From contig NZ_JAPEPJ010000001.1 in NCBI RefSeq assembly GCF_026340255.1, positions 2,349,001-2,413,000 of the forward strand: 64,000 bases of DNA. Reading direction: 5' to 3'. The translations under genes and the position numbers were made by a program. Shown here piece by piece: positions 40,553 through 52,170 of the stretch; positions within the stretch are counted from its first letter, which is position 1, and the number at the start of each line of letters is the position of its first letter. Under the pieces are notes generated by a model, which saw nothing but the letters and a program-made list of their open reading frames with translations, did no database searches and was not told where the DNA came from. The DNA is from Streptomyces sp. NBC_01408. GTDB taxonomy: Bacteria; Actinomycetota; Actinomycetes; Streptomycetales; Streptomycetaceae.

Positions 40553-41509
40553 ATGACCGCTGATGCCCTTGCCGGCTCCATGTCCGGGACGACGGCGAAC
40601 CCGTCGGCTGCCTGTGTCGCCGACCGGCAGGGGACGATGACCGGTGTCAGCACCGCCTTCGGTACGTTCGGTGAGCTGCTCCAGGGCGTCCTGCCGGGCC
40701 CAGAGGGGGACTTCCTGGTGACGCTGCCCATCGCGCGCTGGACGGTTGCGACGTTCCGCACCGATCCCGGCAACAGCGCGGTGCGGGTCCTCCCGGGGCA
40801 CAAGCACAAGGCCGGCCGCCTGCTGTCGATGATCCTGGAGGACGTGCCCGTACCCACAGGGGGAGTCCTCACCCTGGACAGCACGCTGCCGGAGGGCAAG
40901 GGTCTCGCCAGCTCCTCCGCCGATCTGGTGGCCACCGCGCGGGCAGCGGGCAACGCACTCGGCATCGCCATGCCGCCGGAGCGGATCGAGTCCTACCTGC
41001 GCAGGATCGAACCGACCGACGGAGTGCTGTACGAGGGCATCGTCGCCTTCCACCACCGACAGGTCCGGCTGCTGCGCCGCCTCGGTCTCCTGCGCCCGAT
41101 GACCGTCGTAGGGATCGACGAGGGGGGCATGGTCGACACGGTCGAGTTCAACCGCCTGCCCAAGCCGTTCTCCGCCGTCGAACACCGCGAGTACGGGCGC
41201 CTGCTCTCGCGGCTGGCCGACGCGGTGCACGCCGGGGACCTGGCGGAGGTGGGCGCCGTCGCGACCCGGAGCGCGCAGATGAACCAGGTCCTGCGCCCCA
41301 AGCGGACCCTGGAGTCCATGATCGCGTTGTGTGAGGACATCGGGGGCCTCGGTGTCGTCGCCGCGCACAGCGGGACCTCGCTCGGCATCCTGATCGACAA
41401 CGCCGACCCGGAGCGGAGCCGCAAGCTCGTACGGGCGGTCCGGGCCTGCGCCGTCCTGGCGGGCAACGTGACCACGTACCAGACGCTGAGCTTCGGGCCG
41501 TACGCGTGA
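40553..41509 (+). CDS. GHMP-family kinase, L-threonine-kinase-like
   Basis: A 318-residue small-molecule kinase. The GHMP ATP loop LPEGKGLASSSADL starts at residue 112. The N-terminal FGTFGELLQG and the C-terminal AAHSGTSLGILID match PduX-type threonine kinases, which make O-phospho-L-threonine. ATG 40553 has AGGAG seven bases upstream. In this cluster an activated threonine could feed 2,3-diaminobutyrate or dehydrobutyrine synthesis. From memory, the friulimicin cluster uses a similar kinase with a cysteine-synthase-like and a lyase-like enzyme to make diaminobutyrate, but neither of those is in this window. A hairpin terminator follows at 41525-41563. Confidence 0.8.
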   Translation: MTADALAGSMSGTTANPSAACVADRQGTMTGVSTAFGTFGELLQGVLPGPEGDFLVTLPIARWTVATFRTDPGNSAVRVLPGHKHKAGRLLSMILEDVPVPTGGVLTLDSTLPEGKGLASSSADLVATARAAGNALGIAMPPERIESYLRRIEPTDGVLYEGIVAFHHRQVRLLRRLGLLRPMTVVGIDEGGMVDTVEFNRLPKPFSAVEHREYGRLLSRLADAVHAGDLAEVGAVATRSAQMNQVLRPKRTLESMIALCEDIGGLGVVAAHSGTSLGILIDNADPERSRKLVRAVRACAVLAGNVTTYQTLSFGPYA

Positions 41510-41524
41510 GCCGGCCGCCGAGGC

Positions 41525-41563
41525 GTCCGGGGCGGACGGCGCCGTGTGCCGTCCGCCCCGGAC
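41525..41563. terminator. bidirectional terminator
   Basis: Perfect 16-bp stem (GTCCGGGGCGGACGGC at 41525-41540 with 41548-41563) and a 7-nt loop, between the convergent kinase and hydroxylase genes. Confidence 0.8.
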
Positions 41564-41571
41564 CTCGACCG

Positions 41572-42552
41572 CTAACCGTGCAGCCGCGGCAGGGGGTCTC
41601 CCAGGGCCACGACCATCTCGCGCTCGCCGCCGTAGGGCTCACGGCTGTGCGAGGTACCGATGTTGTCCACCAGCAGCAGGTCGCCGTCGCGCAGCGGCAC
41701 CCGCATGGCATGACGGTCGTACACCGCGTTGATCGTCTCGACGATGGCGGGGGTGAGCGGGGTTCCGTCTGCGAACAGCGTGTTGAAGGGCAGTCCCTCG
41801 GCCCCGAACTCGCTCACGAGGAATTCACGGACGGCCGGATCCATGGTCCACTCGTTGAGGAACGCGATCTGGTTGAACCAGCACCGCCGACCGGTCACCG
41901 GGTGCGTGACCACGGCGGGCAGCGTCTGGCGGGTGTGCAGGCCGCCGCCCGGAGAACGGCTGAACCCGATGCCGTGGAGGCGGCAGTACGCGTCGACGGC
42001 CGCGGGGTCGTCGGTGCCGAAGGCCGCCGCGGAGGAGAGGCCGACCAGCTGGTCGTAGTTGCGTACGAGCTGCCAGCCGTCCTGGGCGAAGGGCTCCAGG
42101 ATCTCGGCCGGGAGATCGTCGAGGACCTTCGAGGCGTCCGCGAGGGACACCGCTCCACCCGTGGTGCCCGCGCTCAGGCAGGAGAAGATCATCCACTGCG
42201 GATGGCGGGGTGCGCTGGTCAGCTCGTGGTGCATGCACATGGGCTGGTCGGGCGGCCACTCCGTGGACGAGTAGACCCCGCCGGGGAGTGCTTGGCGCGG
42301 CGCGAACCCTTCGACCTCCCGCATGAGCTCGGAGGTGAGCGCGCGGCTCGCCGCGGCGGCGTGCTCGTGCGTGCGTATGTCCAGCCCCCGCACCAGGACC
42401 GCGCCTCTTTCCAGGGCGGTCGCGCGGAGTTCCGCCGCGCTTTCCGCAAGCCGGTCCAGCGCGTTCGCCGCGGCCACCGTGACGACGGGAATTCCGGTTT
42501 CGATACTGTCCGGGAGTTCCCGGGTGGACAGCTCGGTGGTTCCGGGTGTCAT
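41572..42552 (-). CDS. TauD/SyrP-like Fe(II)/2-oxoglutarate hydroxylase 2
   Basis: A 326-residue TauD/TfdA-fold oxygenase. The iron ligands are H108-x-E110 in MHHELTSAP and a distal His in SHSREPYGG, where the following Arg should hold 2-oxoglutarate. The motif order and length resemble SyrP-type aspartyl beta-hydroxylases. With two Asx modules in the assembly line, beta-hydroxylation of one or both Asx residues is the natural guess. ATG 42552 has AAAGGA about seven bases upstream; an upstream in-frame ATG at 42678 would overlap the divergent hydrolase and lacks a site. It is diverged from the hydroxylase at 1404-2363, so the two probably act at different positions or on different residues. 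Confidence 0.85.
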   Translation of the reverse strand: MTPGTTELSTRELPDSIETGIPVVTVAAANALDRLAESAAELRATALERGAVLVRGLDIRTHEHAAAASRALTSELMREVEGFAPRQALPGGVYSSTEWPPDQPMCMHHELTSAPRHPQWMIFSCLSAGTTGGAVSLADASKVLDDLPAEILEPFAQDGWQLVRNYDQLVGLSSAAAFGTDDPAAVDAYCRLHGIGFSRSPGGGLHTRQTLPAVVTHPVTGRRCWFNQIAFLNEWTMDPAVREFLVSEFGAEGLPFNTLFADGTPLTPAIVETINAVYDRHAMRVPLRDGDLLLVDNIGTSHSREPYGGEREMVVALGDPLPRLHG

Positions 42553-42676
42553 GGGTGCGTCCTTTCGGATTTTCCTCGCGATGGTGCGAGCGAATACATC
42601 ACACAACACCATCAGCTGGAAATGAAAGTGTTTAACCCAGGCGCGATTGTTGCTGAACAGGGACCGAGGAGGGTTC

Positions 42677-43507
42677 ATGCCCGTAGTCGTTCGTGACGGA
42701 TTCAGGGTGAATTACCAGGACGTCGGAAGCGGCTCCCCGGTGGTTCTCATCATGGGATCGGGCGGCACCGGAAGGGTGTGGCACCTCCATCAGGTGCCGG
42801 CGCTGGTCGCCGCGGGTCACCGGGTCATCACCTTCGACAACCGGGGGTTGTCCCAGGGAGGAGGGGCGCCCGCGGACTTCACCATCGACGACATGGTGGC
42901 GGACGTGGCCGCGCTCATCGAGCACCTGGACGCAGGGCCGTGCTCGGTCGTCGGAACCTCACTGGGCGCGCGCATCGCCGCCGAGCTCGCGCTCGCCCGG
43001 CCGGAACTGGTGAGCGGACTCGTCCTCATGGCGGCCCGCGGCCGCAGTGACGCGATGAGTACGGCACTGGTCCTCGCCGAGCGGGAACTGGACGAGCTCG
43101 GGATCGAGCTGCCCCCGCGCTACCGGGCGGTGGTGCAGGTGCTCCAGCAGCTCTCCCTGAGCACCCGCACCGACGACCTGCGCACCGCCGACTGGCTCGA
43201 CCTCTACGAACTCGCAGCGCCGGCCGAGGCCGCCGTCCGGGCCCAGCGCGGTCTCTACCCTATGCCCGACCGGCTCGCGGCCTACCGCGGCGTCCGGGTG
43301 CCGTGCCACGTGATCAGCTTCTCCGACGACGTGCTGGCGCCGCCGGCCAGGGGCCGGGAGATCGCGGACGCCATCCCGGGGGCGACGTTCCAGGTGCTCG
43401 ACGGCTGTGGTCACATCGGCTACCTCGAGGAACCGGCCGTGGTGAACGCCGCCCTGACAGCCGTCCTGCGTACGGAGCGGGACCACGCGGTCCTGCGGGC
43501 CGGATAG
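42677..43507 (+). CDS. alpha/beta hydrolase
   Basis: A 276-residue alpha/beta hydrolase. The nucleophile is Ser95 in GTSLG, the acid is probably Asp in SFSDDVLAPP, and the His is in GCGHIGYLEEP. GSGGTGRVW supplies the oxyanion region. ATG 42677 follows GAGGAGGG. It is divergent from hydroxylase 2, sharing a 124-bp upstream region, and sits between it and panD. Hydrolases of this kind in NRPS clusters can free a beta-hydroxylated amino acid from a carrier (Bhp) or edit misloaded carriers; a simple esterase role is also possible. Confidence 0.8.
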   Translation: MPVVVRDGFRVNYQDVGSGSPVVLIMGSGGTGRVWHLHQVPALVAAGHRVITFDNRGLSQGGGAPADFTIDDMVADVAALIEHLDAGPCSVVGTSLGARIAAELALARPELVSGLVLMAARGRSDAMSTALVLAERELDELGIELPPRYRAVVQVLQQLSLSTRTDDLRTADWLDLYELAAPAEAAVRAQRGLYPMPDRLAAYRGVRVPCHVISFSDDVLAPPARGREIADAIPGATFQVLDGCGHIGYLEEPAVVNAALTAVLRTERDHAVLRAG

Positions 43508-43586
43508 CGGGTCCTCCCGGCGACCGGGACCACCCCGGACAACGGCCGCGGGCGGGACGCCCTCTGCGACCGCTGCCCGGGGCTCG

Positions 43587-44003
43587 TCACGCGTCGATCA
43601 TGTCTCCGCGCTTCAGCTCCGAACCGGCGGGCACGTCGGCCGGGTCGGCGCCGAGACTGACCACTCTGTTCTCCTGGTCCACGAAGACGACCCGCGGCTC
43701 CAGGGAGGCGGCTTGCTCGTCGCCCACCATTGCGTACGCGATGATGATGACCAGGTCCCCGGGGCTGATGAGGCGGGCGGCGGCCCCGTTGATTCCGATG
43801 ATCCCGGAATTCCGAGGACCCTCGATGACATAGGTGGAAAGACGGGCACCATTATCGATGTCGACTATGTCGACGCGCTCCCCGGGGAGCAGATTTGCCG
43901 ACTCCATCAAGTTGGCGTCGATGGTGAGTGACCCCACGTAGTGCAGGTCTGCCTGCGTCACTGTTGCCCGATGAATTTTCGACTTCATCATGGTTCGATA
44001 CAC
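43587..44003 (-). CDS. panD: aspartate 1-decarboxylase (PanD)
   Basis: A 138-residue pyruvoyl enzyme that converts L-aspartate to beta-alanine and CO2. The self-cleavage site is Gly24-Ser25 in HYVGSLTID, exactly the canonical position. Arg and Tyr of the active site are in [11 protein letters not shown] and IAYAMVG, and GINGAAARL is intact. I chose GTG 44003 ([12 protein letters not shown]) because AAGGA is well spaced and the N-terminus then lines up with known PanD; ATG 43991 or 44012 are alternatives. Its place at the edge of a peptide cluster that uses two Asx residues suggests either a supply of beta-alanine (building block or pantetheine) or decarboxylation of a hydroxyaspartate. It may instead be an ordinary pantothenate gene. 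Confidence 0.92.
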   Translation of the reverse strand: MYRTMMKSKIHRATVTQADLHYVGSLTIDANLMESANLLPGERVDIVDIDNGARLSTYVIEGPRNSGIIGINGAAARLISPGDLVIIIAYAMVGDEQAASLEPRVVFVDQENRVVSLGADPADVPAGSELKRGDMIDA

Positions 44004-44352
44004 GAGTCTCATTCCTTGGTCGGTCTGCCCGCGATCATAGTTCCAATAATGGAATAAGGGTAGGAGTAACTGCCAGGAAAAGCGTTCCGCGGAAGCCCAG
44101 GGCTCGCAGGCCATTAACGCCCCGTCTTGATCCCGCCGGGCAGGCGGACGCGGCCCCACGGCCCGGCCGCGAGCCGTTCGCGACCACCAGCTGACACATT
44201 TGCCCAGGCACACGGCTCGGACACCTATCCTGGTGTCGTCGGACAGCGCGGTCCGCACGGGCAGCCCGAGCTGCGCATCAGGAGCAGCAGAGCTGCGCGC
44301 GATCGGGTGCCCACCGCCCAGTAGCGCTCGAACACTGCAAGGAGCCGCACCT
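44004..44352. other. intergenic region between panD and ppc
   Basis: 349 bases without a supported gene. The left part is AT-richer and holds the dyad TTCCA-ATAA-TGGAA at 44041-44054, upstream of panD. No convincing promoter for ppc was found by eye. Confidence 0.4.
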
Positions 44353-47124
<2,772 letters not shown>

Positions 47125-47132
47125 TGCCGCCC

Positions 47133-47174
47133 GTATCCGTGTCCGTCACCCGTTGTGATGACGGACACGGATAC
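47133..47174 (+). terminator. ppc terminator
   Basis: Perfect 16-bp inverted repeat (GTATCCGTGTCCGTCA at 47133-47148 with 47159-47174), 10-nt loop, eight bases after the ppc stop. Confidence 0.8.
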
Positions 47175-47225
47175 CCGGCGCTACGGTGGGTCTCCAGGAC
47201 CACAATCCCGTCCATGGGAGCAACC

Positions 47226-47813
47226 ATGACCGCCGAGCCCGTACACGACTGGTCTAGGCCGCCGTTGGACGGGTACACGGTGGACGACCTGCTGACGCTG
47301 CCGGATCTCCCGCGACACACCGAGCTGATCGACGGGAGCCTGGTCTTCGTGAGTCCGCAACGCTTCATCCACTCTGATCTCATCGACTTTCTTGCCACCC
47401 GGCTGCGGGTCACCGCCCCCCGGCAAGTGAAGGTCGCCCGTGAGATGACCGTGGTGATCGACAAGCGCAACGGGCCCGAGCCGGACATCTCGGTCGTGCG
47501 GCGAGAAGCCTGCACGAGCCCCATGCAGACCCACTTCTACGCCGCCGACGTCCTGCTCGCAGTCGAGGTGGTCTCGCCCGAGTCCGAAGCCCGGGACACC
47601 AAAACCAAGCTGCACAAATATGCTGCTGCCGGCATCCCGAACTACTGGATCGTCAAGATCGAAGGCGACGAAGCGATCGAACCGGTCGTGTACCTCTATG
47701 AGCTGGACCCCCACACACGTGCCTACGTCTGCCAGGGGATCCACACCAAGCCGTTCAGCGTCGACCGACCCTTCGCCGCCGAAATCGACTTCGACGGGCT
47801 CGACGAGCTGTAG
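47226..47813 (+). CDS. Uma2-family (DUF820) nuclease-fold protein
   Basis: A 195-residue Uma2 protein. The restriction-endonuclease-like core shows HTELIDGSLVFVSP, PEPDISVVR, a VEVVSPESEARDTKTKLHKYAAAGIPNYWIV-type block (E, D and K residues of a PD-(D/E)XK site spread over VEVVSPES and TKTKLHKY). ATG 47226 has GGGAG five bases upstream. Streptomyces genomes carry many such genes and their function is unclear. It converges on pth and sits inside an otherwise conserved housekeeping block. Confidence 0.85.
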   Translation: MTAEPVHDWSRPPLDGYTVDDLLTLPDLPRHTELIDGSLVFVSPQRFIHSDLIDFLATRLRVTAPRQVKVAREMTVVIDKRNGPEPDISVVRREACTSPMQTHFYAADVLLAVEVVSPESEARDTKTKLHKYAAAGIPNYWIVKIEGDEAIEPVVYLYELDPHTRAYVCQGIHTKPFSVDRPFAAEIDFDGLDEL

Positions 47814-47816
47814 CCG

Positions 47817-48407
47817 TCAGGAGTTGTACGTCGACTGCGCGCGCTCCAGACCCTCCTGGATCAGGCACTCCACGGAGTCGGCCGCCCGGTCCACGAACCA
47901 GTCCAGCTCCTTGCGCTCCGTCGACGAGAAGTCCTTCAGCACGAAGTCCGCGACCTGCATCCGCCCCGGCGGCCGGCCGATACCGCAACGCACCCGGTGG
48001 TAGTCCGCACCCATCGACTTCGTCATCGACTTCAGCCCGTTGTGCCCGTTGTCCCCGCCGCCCAGCTTCAGCCGCAACGTCGGATAGTCGATGTCCAGCT
48101 CGTCGTGGATCGCCACGACCCGTTCAAGCGGCACCTTGTAGAAGTCCCGCAGCGCCGTCACAGGACCGCCCGACAGGTTCATGTACGTCATCGGCTTGGC
48201 CAGCACCACCCGACGGTTCGCCGGCCCCGGCGGGCCCATCCGGCCCTCGACCACCTGCGCCCGCGCCTTGTGCGCCTTGAACTTCCCGCGGATCCGGTCC
48301 GCCAACAGGTCGGCCACCATGAAACCGATGTTGTGGCGGTTGCCCGCGTACTCCGGTCCGGGGTTGCCGAGGCCGACGATCAGCCAGGGTGCCGCGTCGT
48401 CCGACAT
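47817..48407 (-). CDS. pth: peptidyl-tRNA hydrolase
   Basis: A 196-residue Pth that recycles peptidyl-tRNA released during translation. Catalytic His25 is in NRHNIGF, Asn15 in GLGNPGPEY, and [10 protein letters not shown] and HDELDI are intact. ATG 48407 has AAGGAG about eight bases upstream. It lies downstream of rplY on the same strand, as in other Streptomyces, with a hairpin between the two. Confidence 0.96.
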   Translation of the reverse strand: MSDDAAPWLIVGLGNPGPEYAGNRHNIGFMVADLLADRIRGKFKAHKARAQVVEGRMGPPGPANRRVVLAKPMTYMNLSGGPVTALRDFYKVPLERVVAIHDELDIDYPTLRLKLGGGDNGHNGLKSMTKSMGADYHRVRCGIGRPPGRMQVADFVLKDFSSTERKELDWFVDRAADSVECLIQEGLERAQSTYNS

Positions 48408-48429
48408 CAAGAGCTCCTTATACGAAGAC

Positions 48430-48466
48430 GACCGCCGTCCCGCTCCAGTGGAGCCGGACGGCGGTC
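48430..48466 (-). terminator. hairpin between rplY and pth
   Basis: GACCGCCGTCC at 48430-48440 pairs with 48456-48466, and an inner GCTCC/GGAGC stem closes the loop. It should end or attenuate rplY transcription before pth. Confidence 0.7.
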
Positions 48467-48498
48467 GGTCAGCAACTGCTGAGGGGTGAGGGCGAGGC

Positions 48499-49083
48499 TC
48501 AGGCCTCGGTGCCCTCGGCGGCCTCGGCGGCCGGCTCCTCGGCCTGCGGGGCGACGACCTGGAGGACGGCGATGTCACCGTCGACGGCCAGGGTGGTGCC
48601 CGCCGGGAGGACCAGGTCCTTGGCGTGGATGGTGGCGCCGGCCTCGAGGCCCGCGATGGAGACGGTGACCTCGGTCGGGATGTGCGTGGCCTCGGCCTCG
48701 ACGGAGATGGTGTTCTGGAGGGTCTCCAGCATGTTGCCGCCGACGGCCAGCTCGCCCTCGGTGACGATCGCGACGTCGACGGTGACCTTCTCGCCCTTCT
48801 TGACGATCAGGAAGTCGACGTGGGAGATCGAACGCTTCAGCGGGTGCTTCTGCACGGCCTTCGGGATGACCAGCTCGGCGGCGTCGCCCTCGATGTCCAG
48901 GGAGATCAGGACGTTCGGGGTACGGAGCGCCAGCTGCAGCGCGTGGGCGTCCACGTTGACGTGCTTCGGGTCGGTGCCGTGGCCGTAGATGACGGCGGGG
49001 GTCAGGGCGTCACGACGGGCCTGACGGGCAGAACCCTTGCCGAATGCGGTGCGGACCTTGGCGGCAAGCTTGATCTCGGACAT
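48499..49083 (-). CDS. rplY: 50S ribosomal protein L25 (CTC form)
   Basis: A 194-residue L25/CTC protein that binds 5S rRNA. The N-terminal L25 domain ([20 protein letters not shown], then [12 protein letters not shown]) is followed by the TL5 C-terminal beta domain and an acidic Ala/Glu tail. ATG 49083 has GGAG about six bases upstream; a GTG two codons earlier is possible. Confidence 0.95.
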   Translation of the reverse strand: MSEIKLAAKVRTAFGKGSARQARRDALTPAVIYGHGTDPKHVNVDAHALQLALRTPNVLISLDIEGDAAELVIPKAVQKHPLKRSISHVDFLIVKKGEKVTVDVAIVTEGELAVGGNMLETLQNTISVEAEATHIPTEVTVSIAGLEAGATIHAKDLVLPAGTTLAVDGDIAVLQVVAPQAEEPAAEAAEGTEA

Positions 49084-49265
49084 GCTCACTCCTCGTGGGG
49101 TGACGGAAATGGACGGAAGTCACCCGGCCGAAACGGCCTGCTACGAAGAGCGCGTCGATAACGGAGCATCCGCACCCGAAAACAGGTACGGCCTCCCTCG
49201 CCGAGCAACTCATGGAGTGTACCCGGAGCGGGAGGCCGCGCCCAAAAGGATCTAGCGCCTAGCGG

Positions 49266-50243
49266 TTACTGCTGCTCCTCGAAGAGGCTCGTCACCGAAC
49301 CGTCCTCGAAGACCTCGCGCACCGCGCGCGCGATCATCGGGGCGATCGACAGCACCGTGATCTTGTCGAGCTCCAGGTCCGACGGATCCGGCAGGGTGTT
49401 CGTGAACACGAACTCGCTGACCTTGGAGTTCTTCAGACGGTCGGCCGCCGGACCCGACAGGATGCCGTGCGTCGCCGTCACGATGACGTCCTCTGCACCG
49501 TGCGCGAACAGCGCGTCGGCCGCCGCACAGATGGTGCCACCGGTGTCGATCATGTCGTCGACCAGCACGCAGACACGGCCACGGACCTCACCGACGACCT
49601 CGTGGACGGTCACCTGATTGGCGACGTCCTTGTCGCGGCGCTTGTGGACGATCGCCAGCGGCGCGTCCAGGCGGTCGCACCAGCGGTCGGCCACGCGCAC
49701 ACGGCCGGCGTCCGGGGACACGATCGTCAGCTTCGTACGGTCCACCTTGGCGCCCACGTAGTCCGCCAGGACCGACAGAGCCGAAAGGTGGTCCACCGGG
49801 CCGTCGAAGAAGCCCTGGATCTGGTCCGTGTGCAGGTCCACCGTGAGGATGCGGTCCGCACCCGCCGTCTTCAGCAGATCGGCGACCAGACGCGCCGAGA
49901 TCGGCTCGCGGCCCTTGTGCTTCTTGTCCTGACGGGCATACCCGTAGGACGGCACGATCACGGTGATGGAGCGCGCCGACGCGCGCTTCAGCGCGTCGAT
50001 CATGATCAGCTGCTCCATGATCCACTTATTGATCGGAGCCGTGTGGCTCTGGATCAGGAAGCAGTCCGCGCCACGAGCCGACTCCTGGAATCGGACGTAG
50101 ATCTCACCGTTCGCGAAGTCGAAAGCCTTGGTCGGCACGAGGCCGACTCCCAACTGGTGTGCGACCTCCTCGGCCAGCTCGGGGTGGGCGCGGCCGGAGA
50201 AGAGCATCAGCTTCTTCTCGCCGGTCGTCTTGATCCCGGTCAC
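49266..50243 (-). CDS. prs: ribose-phosphate pyrophosphokinase
   Basis: A 325-residue PRPP synthase supplying nucleotide, His and Trp synthesis. The ATP loop FANGEIYVRFQESARG, the PP loop ARQDKKHKGREPIS, and the PRPP-binding VCVLVDDMIDTGGT are intact. GTG 50243 has GAGGAG upstream. It lies between glmU and rplY, as expected for Streptomyces. Confidence 0.96.
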   Translation of the reverse strand: MTGIKTTGEKKLMLFSGRAHPELAEEVAHQLGVGLVPTKAFDFANGEIYVRFQESARGADCFLIQSHTAPINKWIMEQLIMIDALKRASARSITVIVPSYGYARQDKKHKGREPISARLVADLLKTAGADRILTVDLHTDQIQGFFDGPVDHLSALSVLADYVGAKVDRTKLTIVSPDAGRVRVADRWCDRLDAPLAIVHKRRDKDVANQVTVHEVVGEVRGRVCVLVDDMIDTGGTICAAADALFAHGAEDVIVTATHGILSGPAADRLKNSKVSEFVFTNTLPDPSDLELDKITVLSIAPMIARAVREVFEDGSVTSLFEEQQ

Positions 50244-50377
50244 AGCACTGTCTCCTCAGACGTGTTGAAAGCTGCTCGCCCCCATGTGCGTCCGTCCCGC
50301 ACACGGTGAGCCAGCCGAATTGCGTGCACCTATCACGGTACGCCGTCCCGGACGTACCTGTTTCCGGTCAGTTCACC

Positions 50378-51823
50378 TCAACGGCCGTCGTGGTCCACCT
50401 GGACCGCCGACTGGGCCGCCGTCGCGGCAGCACTTCCGGGACGCTTACGGGCCACCCAGCCCTCGATATTCCGCTGCTGGCCACGGGCCACGGCCAGCGC
50501 GCCGGGCGGCACATCCTTGGTGATCACGGACCCGGCGGCCGTGTAGGCCCCGTCCCCGATCGTGACGGGCGCCACAAACATGTTGTCCGACCCCGTCTTG
50601 CAGTGCGAGCCGACGGTCGTGTGGTGCTTGTGCTCGCCGTCGTAGTTCACGAAGACGCTCGCCGCGCCGATGTTCGTGTACTCGCCGATCGTCGCGTCGC
50701 CCACGTAGGACAGATGGGGCACCTTGGTGCCCTCGCCGACCTTCGCGTTCTTCATCTCCACGTACGTACCGGCCTTGGCCTTCCGGCCCAGCTCAGTACC
50801 CGGACGCAGGTACGCGAAGGGGCCGACGCTCGCCGCCTCGCCGATCACGGCGCTGTCCGCCACCGTGTTGTCCACCCGGGCCCCGGCACCCACCCGGGTG
50901 TCCTTCAGGCGGGTGTTGGGGCCGACCTCGGCGCCCTCGGCCACGTGGGTGGCGCCGAGCAGCTGCGTCCCCGGGTGGATCAGGGCGTCCTGGCCGAAAG
51001 TGACGCTCACGTCCACGAACGTACTGGCGGGGTCCACCACCGTCACGCCCGCGAGCATGGCCTGCTCCAGCAGGCGCGCGTTCAGCAGGGCGCGGGCCTC
51101 CGCGAGCTGGACGCGGTTGTTGATGCCGAGGATCTGCCGGTGGTCGCTGCCGACCGCCGCGCCGACGCGGTGCCCGGACTCGCGGAGGATGCCGAGGACG
51201 TCGGTCAGGTACTCCTCGCCCTGGCTGTTGTCGGTACGCACCTTGCCGAGGGCATCGGCCAGCAGCGCCCCGTCGAAGGCGAAGACCCCGGAGTTGATCT
51301 CCCGGATCGCCCGCTGGGCGACGGAGGCGTCCTTGTGCTCCACGATGGCGGTCACGGCCCCGCCGGCGTCGCGCACGATGCGCCCGTAGCCGGTGGAGTC
51401 GGGCACCTCGGCGGTGAGCACGGTGACGGCGTTGCCGTCGGCCTCGTGCGTCGCGGCCAGGGCGCTCAGGGTCTCGCCCGTCAGCAGCGGGGTGTCACCG
51501 CAGACGACGATCACGGTGCCGGTGATCTCGCCGCCGAGCTCTTCGAGGGCCATGCGGACGGCGTGGCCGGTGCCGTTCTGCTCGTACTGGACGGCGGTGC
51601 GGACCTCCGCGTCGACGGCGGCGAGGTGCGCGGTGACCTGCTCCCGGGCATGCCCGACGACCACGACGAGGTGGGCGGGGTCCAGCTCGCGGGAGGCGGC
51701 GACGACGTGACCGACGAGCGAGCGCCCGCAGATCTCGTGCAGAACCTTGGGAGTGGCCGACTTCATGCGGGTGCCTTCACCCGCTGCGAGTACGACGACG
51801 GCTGCCGGGCGGTTGGCGCTCAC
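50378..51823 (-). CDS. glmU: bifunctional N-acetylglucosamine-1-phosphate uridyltransferase / glucosamine-1-phosphate acetyltransferase
   Basis: 481 residues. The N-terminal uridyltransferase has LAAGEGTRMKS and CGDTPLL. The C-terminal left-handed beta-helix acetyltransferase has hexapeptide repeats, KAGTYVEMKNA, LSYVGDATIG and NYDGEHKHHT. It makes UDP-GlcNAc for the cell wall. GTG 51823 has AAGGG about seven bases upstream. Confidence 0.96.
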   Translation of the reverse strand: MSANRPAAVVVLAAGEGTRMKSATPKVLHEICGRSLVGHVVAASRELDPAHLVVVVGHAREQVTAHLAAVDAEVRTAVQYEQNGTGHAVRMALEELGGEITGTVIVVCGDTPLLTGETLSALAATHEADGNAVTVLTAEVPDSTGYGRIVRDAGGAVTAIVEHKDASVAQRAIREINSGVFAFDGALLADALGKVRTDNSQGEEYLTDVLGILRESGHRVGAAVGSDHRQILGINNRVQLAEARALLNARLLEQAMLAGVTVVDPASTFVDVSVTFGQDALIHPGTQLLGATHVAEGAEVGPNTRLKDTRVGAGARVDNTVADSAVIGEAASVGPFAYLRPGTELGRKAKAGTYVEMKNAKVGEGTKVPHLSYVGDATIGEYTNIGAASVFVNYDGEHKHHTTVGSHCKTGSDNMFVAPVTIGDGAYTAAGSVITKDVPPGALAVARGQQRNIEGWVARKRPGSAAATAAQSAVQVDHDGR

Positions 51824-51932
51824 GGGGATGCCCTTCGGCTTCGGGGGTGGACCCGTGCAGGATACCGGTGGCTCCGGGGCCGGAAACGAAGCCGGGTCCC
51901 GACCGCTGAGGTCAGGACCCGAACGTGCTCAG

Positions 51933-52004
51933 CTCCCCTGTCAGGACTCGAACCCGAACATAAGGCACCAAAAGCCTCAGTGCTGCCAATTACACCACAG
52001 GGGA
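51933..52004 (-). tRNA. tRNA-Gln (anticodon UUG)
   Basis: On the minus strand the acceptor TCCCCTG pairs with CAGGGGA and is followed by discriminator G. The D-arm GTGTAATTGGCAGC, anticodon stem GAGGC/GCCTT with loop TTTTGGT, and T-loop GTTCGAGTC are all present. The 72-nt length fits actinobacterial tRNA-Gln. No CCA is encoded. It lies in the 347-bp gap between glmU and the sensor kinase; the rest of that gap shows nothing clear. Confidence 0.92.
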
Positions 52005-52170
52005 TAGTAACCCAGCCCAAAGTGGACATCTTGCCCTGCCGTCCCAGCTGGACGTCCCTACTATGCCGCACCATGCGCCCTCAATGCGACGGTAAAGGCC
52101 CTCGCGCTACCCGGGGTTTGCGCGAATTCGGGGCGGCGGTGCGCCGGGGGCGCTGCGTACGCTGGGCGGC

